Assembly (NCBI GenBank): GCA_902167325.1
Contig: LR632930.1
Location: 2,852,001 to 2,916,000 of the forward strand
Source of the DNA: Chitinophaga pinensis
Lineage (GTDB): Bacteria; Bacteroidota; Bacteroidia; Chitinophagales; Chitinophagaceae
Length of the DNA stretch: 64,000 nt
Reading direction: 5' to 3'
Numbering within the stretch: the first letter of the stretch is position 1; the number at the start of each line of letters is the position of its first letter. This document shows positions 60,650 to 64,000 of the stretch, one piece after another. Made by a program: the position numbers and the translations under genes. The notes beneath the pieces are model-generated. The model ran no database searches, had not been told where the DNA came from, and was given only the letters and a program-made list of their open reading frames with translations.

Positions 60650-60681
60650 CCGGCCTGCTACCACAGGCCGGTTTCTTTTTT
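60650..60681 (+). terminator. Terminator-like hairpin between fecR and the receptor of locus E, T-tract on the plus strand
   Basis: A perfect 8-base-pair stem (CCGGCCTG with CAGGCCGG) and CTACCA loop are followed on the plus strand by TTTCTTTTTT. Both flanking genes are on the minus strand, where the hairpin has no T-tract. It could stop antisense transcription, or act as an mRNA hairpin between fecR and receptor. Confidence 0.7.
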
Positions 60682-60725
60682 AGTGGTATAGCTTACTTCA
60701 TGCGTTCATCAGGCGTTTAGAGCGG

Positions 60726-61661
60726 TTAGTAAATAATGATGCTGTTATTTTCTTTCTTATACTGAAAGCCGAGTGTTTCGGAAAGCAGGGCAATGGCCTC
60801 GCTGCAGCTCTGCCGATGGATGCGGATGGTTACCGGTTCTGCAATCCATTTGGTATTGGTGATCACAACAGGCACGTTGTACCAGTCAGATAATGCGCGT
60901 GTCACTTCTCCTAAAGTAGCCTGGTTAAATACCATGCCGTTGTTCCACCATTCGCAAAGGAGCGCGGCGTTCACATCATCGATAGTGAAATCGTTGTGTT
61001 GCGCGCTGAAGCGAAGGCGTTTGCCGGGCGTTAATTCCGCCAGTGGCCTCCCGTCGTAATGCACGCCTACTTTACCCGAGCGCACGGTAACTGAAGCATG
61101 GAAACTGTCAGTGGCCGTCATTTCAAATGAAGTACCCAGCACGTGGGTGACCATCTTTCCCGAGGCTACCCGGAAAGGGTGTGAGGCATCGGGCTTCACT
61201 TCGAAGAAGCCCCTTCCGGAGAGGGTGATGCGGCGGTCTTTGGTATTATAGTCTTCCGGAATGGTGAGCGTGGCACCGGGGAACAGGTGCGCAACGCTAC
61301 TGTCTGGCAGGGTTACTTTCTTATGGGAGCCGGGGAGGGCGGCAATAGTTTGAAAAGCCGGGGTATACGGCGTGGCAGGCCGCAGCCACATGGCGCATGC
61401 AACGAGGATGGCTATGGCTGCGGCATACGCCAGCCATTTACGGGATATAGGGAAAATATGTTTGGGTTTTGGTTGCCAGTTGGTACGTGCCGTGAAGGAT
61501 TGCCATAGCATGTCTTGTACTGCATCGCGGTATGGTGGAGTGAGGGGTTGGTCGTCTTCCGGCCGCTCCCGAAGCCATTGCTCCACCAGCGCTTTTTCGC
61601 TTTCAGTAGCCGTGCCATTAAGGTACCTGTCGATGATGTTTCCCAGTTGTTCGATGTTCAT
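60726..61661 (-). CDS. FecR family anti-sigma/sigma-regulator protein (locus E)
   Basis: This is a 311-residue protein, the shortest FecR here. The cytoplasmic region covers about 1-72 (IIDRYLNGTATESEKALVEQWLRE). A transmembrane helix covers about 74-92 (WLAYAAAIAILVACAMWL). The FecR domain spans about 112-205 (LPDSSVAHLFPGATLTIPE, LSGRGFFEVKPD, THVLGTSFEMTATD). DUF4974 covers about 240-310 (MVFNQATLGEVTRALSDWYNVPVVI). It lies 69 bases after the sigma stop and 162 bases before the receptor. Confidence 0.94.
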   Translation of the reverse strand: MNIEQLGNIIDRYLNGTATESEKALVEQWLRERPEDDQPLTPPYRDAVQDMLWQSFTARTNWQPKPKHIFPISRKWLAYAAAIAILVACAMWLRPATPYTPAFQTIAALPGSHKKVTLPDSSVAHLFPGATLTIPEDYNTKDRRITLSGRGFFEVKPDASHPFRVASGKMVTHVLGTSFEMTATDSFHASVTVRSGKVGVHYDGRPLAELTPGKRLRFSAQHNDFTIDDVNAALLCEWWNNGMVFNQATLGEVTRALSDWYNVPVVITNTKWIAEPVTIRIHRQSCSEAIALLSETLGFQYKKENNSIIIY

Positions 61662-61730
61662 ATGGTGAGGAGGCTTTTCGGCTCCTACCTATATGCGTGC
61701 GAAATGGGATGTTTCAACTATCGGCGAATG

Positions 61731-62303
61731 TTACCAAATCATTACCAAAGAAAGCACGGCTTCTTTCAGATGTTTGCGGAGTTTGTGGTAACTGGCATTG
61801 AGCTGGTTGCGGACGGTTTGTTCTGAAACATCGAGGAGGCGGGAGATCTCTTTTACAGAGAGGTCTTTTTCCTGCCGCAGGCGGTATACCTGTTGCATTT
61901 TTTCGGGAAGGCGCGCCACTTCTGTTTCTACGATGGTTTCTAATTCTTTAAGCTGCACAGGGTCGAGGAAGCTGGTGAATTCGGTGAGGATGGTTTTCTC
62001 CCATGCTTCTTTTCTGCTGGCCATTTTACTGGCTTTGGAGAGGTGCGACAGTACTTCATATTGCACAGCGGCGTGGAGATATGCGGCCAATGTGGTAATG
62101 ATGTTAACGGTGGCTCGGCGGGTCCAGAGATTGATCATGACATCCTGCACCACATCCTGCGCATCCGATTCAGATCTGAGGCGGTTAAGGGCGTATACGT
62201 ATAGCTTTTCCCAGTACCGGACAAAGAGGGATTGGAAAGCAAGGCCGTTGTCCTGTTGGACCTGCAGCCAGAGATCGGCATCGGTATGTTCGCTGGAGTG
62301 CAT
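61731..62303 (-). CDS. ECF RNA polymerase sigma-70 factor, FecI type (locus E)
   Basis: This 190-residue sigma factor has region 2 at about 22-95 (FQSLFVRYWEKLYVYALNRL, DAQDVVQDVMINLWTRRA) and region 4 at about 130-180 (LPEKMQQVYRLRQEKDLSVKEISRLLDVSEQTVRNQL). The C-terminus is a short hydrophobic tail (EAVLSLVMIW). It heads locus E. A -7-like TACATTTA lies 17 bases upstream of the start, the same distance as in locus A. Confidence 0.94.
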   Translation of the reverse strand: MHSSEHTDADLWLQVQQDNGLAFQSLFVRYWEKLYVYALNRLRSESDAQDVVQDVMINLWTRRATVNIITTLAAYLHAAVQYEVLSHLSKASKMASRKEAWEKTILTEFTSFLDPVQLKELETIVETEVARLPEKMQQVYRLRQEKDLSVKEISRLLDVSEQTVRNQLNASYHKLRKHLKEAVLSLVMIW

Positions 62304-62320
62304 GGTTTGGTTACAGGGAG

Positions 62321-62328
62321 TAAATGTA
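62321..62328 (-). promoter_or_regulatory. Candidate -7 promoter element of the locus E sigma gene
   Basis: On the minus strand TACATTTA is one base off TAnnTTTG and lies 17 bases before the ATG. No -33 element was found. Confidence 0.4.
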
Positions 62329-62400
62329 GGAGGATTATCGGGAGTTGTAGGTTATGGTTTCTTTAAGTTTTGTAGGGGAGGGGGATAACGGGGGGGGATA

Positions 62401-62436
62401 AACAAAAGGTCGCTTCAGCTGAAGCGACCTTTTGTT
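62401..62436. terminator. 36-base perfect palindrome, bidirectional terminator
   Basis: Two 18-base arms (62401-62418 and 62419-62436) are exact reverse complements with no intervening base. AACAAAAGG at one end and CCTTTTGTT at the other supply the T-tracts. It lies downstream of the helicase gene and upstream of the locus E sigma gene. Confidence 0.85.
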
Positions 62437-62511
62437 CAGGTATGTTTCCCTGGATCAGGATTCTTGTCAATATCACCCTGTGATATGGGCATGAGGGACA
62501 CACAAATTATA

Positions 62512-62533
62512 GGTCCCCGCAAAAGCAGGGGCC
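62512..62533. repeat. GC-rich hairpin downstream of the helicase gene
   Basis: GGTCCCCGC and GCAGGGGCC pair with one mismatch and a G-T pair around AAAA. It could be a REP-like element or a second terminator. It overlaps a 32-codon minus-strand frame (starting near 62573) that I do not consider a gene. Confidence 0.4.
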
Positions 62534-62601
62534 TTCGTTATTTTCAGCGCACCTTTATACTGCTCGTTCATAACGGCCGTACTCCATAAATCCGAAACTA
62601 T

Positions 62602-64000
62602 CTACAAAATCCCCAACAACTCCTCCTTACTCAACTGCAGCAGCAAAGCCCCGTCTGTCGTAATAAGATCCTGCGCCAGCTGTTGCTTCCTCTCCTGCAG
62701 CTTCCTGATCTTTTCTTCAATAGTGTCTTTGCAGATCAATCTCACGGCCATTACATTCCGCTGCTGGCCGATACGATGGGTGCGGTCTATGGCCTGATTT
62801 TCTGCTGCCGGGTTCCACCAGGGGTCTACGAGGTATACGTAATCGGCTTCGGTGAGGTTCAGGCCTACACCGCCGGCTTTAAGACTGATGAGGAATACGC
62901 GGATAGTATCGTTCGTCTGGAAGTTGTTGACCTTTTCGCCGCGGTTGCGGGTTTGTCCGTCCAGGTACTCGAATGGGATATCCAGTTTTTGCAGCTCCGT
63001 CCTGATGAGATCGAGCATGGTGGTGAACTGGGAGAAGACGAGGATCTTATGCTCTCTGGATTTGTTGGCGATCTGCTCTGTCAGTACTTCTATCTTAACG
63101 GAGTTATCCCCCGAATGCCCTTCCTTCAACAACACCGGCGAATTACAGATCAGGCGTAGTTTGGTGAGGCCGGTTAACACGTGCATAGGGTTCTTGTGGA
63201 TCTCTTCAACGGTGGATGCCGCAATGTAATTCCGAAGCTCCTGTTCGCAGGTATCGTATATCTTTCTTTGCCCGGCATTCATTTCACAGTAGATGGTCAT
63301 TTCCGTTTTTTCCGGCAGCTCCTGTGCTACCTGCTTCTTAGTGCGGCGGAGGATGAAGGGTTTTACGGTCTGCTGTAATTCCATGGCCCGTTTCGTGAAA
63401 CCGAACTTGTCGATGGGGATGGAATATATTTCTTTGAAATATTGCTTACTACCTAGCAAACCCGGACAGGCAAACGATAACTGGCCATAGAGGTCAACGG
63501 TATTATTCTCAACGGGTGTACCCGTTATAACGATCCGGTTGCGCGATTGCAGCAGCCGGGCGGCCTTATATCTTTCCGAGCCGGGATTCTTGATGGCCTG
63601 CGATTCGTCAAGGAAAATATAATCGAACTGAAACGTTTTCAGTAAAGTGATATCGGAGAGCATCGTTCCATAACTGGTTAGCACGATATCAGATTTGTGC
63701 AGTTCCGCAACGTTTTTCAGACGGCTGGTGCCGTGGTGAAGCTGAACGGAAAGCTCCGGTGCAAAGCGTTGTATTTCTTCCTGCCAGTTGAAAAGGATCG
63801 AGGTAGGCGCTACCACGAGGTGGGTGGCAGGGCCACGTTGGGCTTTGCGGGAGAGGATGAAGGCGATGATCTGTACGGTTTTACCTAAACCCATATCATC
63901 GGCAAGGGCGCCGCCGAAATTGAAGGTGTCGAGGTAATGTAGCCAGCTCAATCCATCGTGCTGATAAGGGCGCAGTTCTGCCTGCAAACCGGCGGGTGCC
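62602..64000 (-). CDS. SNF2-family DNA/RNA helicase, partial (N-terminus outside window)
   Basis: About 466 residues are visible and the frame stays open to the window edge. The ATPase core begins with LRPYQHDGLSWLHYL, then ADDMGLGKTVQIIAF (Walker A), LVVAPTSILFNWQEE, FLDESQAIKN (a DESQ box in place of DEAH), ITGTPVENN and the C-terminal helicase motifs VFSQFTTMLDLI, ISLKAGGVGLNLTEADYVYLVDPWWNPAAENQAIDRTHRIGQ. It ends shortly after, at LSKEELLGIL. SNF2 proteins of this type remodel protein-DNA complexes or recycle RNA polymerase. Any N-terminal SWIM or other domain lies outside the window. Confidence 0.95.
   Translation of the reverse strand, partial: APAGLQAELRPYQHDGLSWLHYLDTFNFGGALADDMGLGKTVQIIAFILSRKAQRGPATHLVVAPTSILFNWQEEIQRFAPELSVQLHHGTSRLKNVAELHKSDIVLTSYGTMLSDITLLKTFQFDYIFLDESQAIKNPGSERYKAARLLQSRNRIVITGTPVENNTVDLYGQLSFACPGLLGSKQYFKEIYSIPIDKFGFTKRAMELQQTVKPFILRRTKKQVAQELPEKTEMTIYCEMNAGQRKIYDTCEQELRNYIAASTVEEIHKNPMHVLTGLTKLRLICNSPVLLKEGHSGDNSVKIEVLTEQIANKSREHKILVFSQFTTMLDLIRTELQKLDIPFEYLDGQTRNRGEKVNNFQTNDTIRVFLISLKAGGVGLNLTEADYVYLVDPWWNPAAENQAIDRTHRIGQQRNVMAVRLICKDTIEEKIRKLQERKQQLAQDLITTDGALLLQLSKEELLGIL

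Noticed and set aside
62475..62573. A 32-codon minus-strand frame (starting MNEQYKGALKITKAPAF) between helicase and sigma
   Set aside because: Too short and partly made of a GC-rich hairpin; no start signal or homologue recognised.

Overview
The window reads as chromosome of a Bacteroidota bacterium, most likely a Chitinophaga-like member of the Chitinophagaceae. The evidence is five separate FecI-type sigma / FecR anti-sigma / TonB-dependent receptor loci, three classical SusD lipoproteins and one SusD-like_2 type, DUF4974-tailed FecR proteins, a type IX secretion C-terminal domain (gliding CHU_C type), promoters of the TAnnTTTG kind and very weak Shine-Dalgarno signals. No rRNA, tRNA, CRISPR array, insertion sequence or prophage gene was seen. 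It looks like stable chromosome rich in nutrient-uptake loci rather than a mobile island.

Layout. Locus A (minus, 8187 to 1): sigma, FecR, SusC, SusD, a secreted endonuclease/exonuclease/phosphatase-fold enzyme and a BACON-domain lipoprotein cut by the window edge. Next come a 1143-residue type IX-secreted beta-helix protein (8408-11839), a PLP trans-sulfuration enzyme divergent from an Lrp regulator, and a second Lrp paralogue (to 14895). Locus B (minus, 24276 to 14959): sigma, FecR, SusC, SusD and two TlpA-like thioredoxin proteins. Then a DUF4091 glycosidase-like protein, a divergent EthD-like lipoprotein, a chromate module (ChrB-AraC fusion, ChrA, small exported protein), and a divergent HxlR regulator / metallo-beta-lactamase-fold pair. 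Locus C (plus, 31088 to 38670): sigma, FecR, SusC, SusD-like and a GH18 lipoprotein. It is followed by an IlvD/Edd sugar-acid dehydratase with an SDR, a second SDR, a DUF2652 protein and an AraC regulator. Locus D (plus, 44066 to 53705): sigma, FecR, SusC, SusD and two discoidin-like lipoproteins. Then come rluF and a small, apparently frameshifted membrane-protein gene. Locus E (minus, 62303 to 55508): sigma, FecR, a TonB receptor without SusD, and two paralogous lipoproteins. A SNF2 helicase runs off the right edge.

How the parts work together. In each locus the receptor carries an N-terminal STN domain that should contact the periplasmic part of FecR, which controls the adjacent sigma factor. 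Substrate binding would thus raise expression of the receptor and its surface lipoproteins. The trailing genes differ (phosphodiesterase fold, thioredoxins, GH18, discoidin-like, unknown), so each locus probably serves a different ligand.

Points most worth a second look: an array of interleaved inverted repeats covering a promoter near 26.7 kb; a near-consensus Lrp box overlapping the start codon of an lrp gene (13386-13400); a ChrB-AraC fusion beside chrA; a stem-loop in the fecR-to-receptor gap of all five loci; a strong intrinsic terminator between sigma and fecR in locus D; a SusC without the carboxypeptidase-like domain; and a GH18 with an altered catalytic motif. I did not find a clear new multi-gene system such as a defence island. 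The candidates are regulatory architectures and uncharacterised trailing genes.
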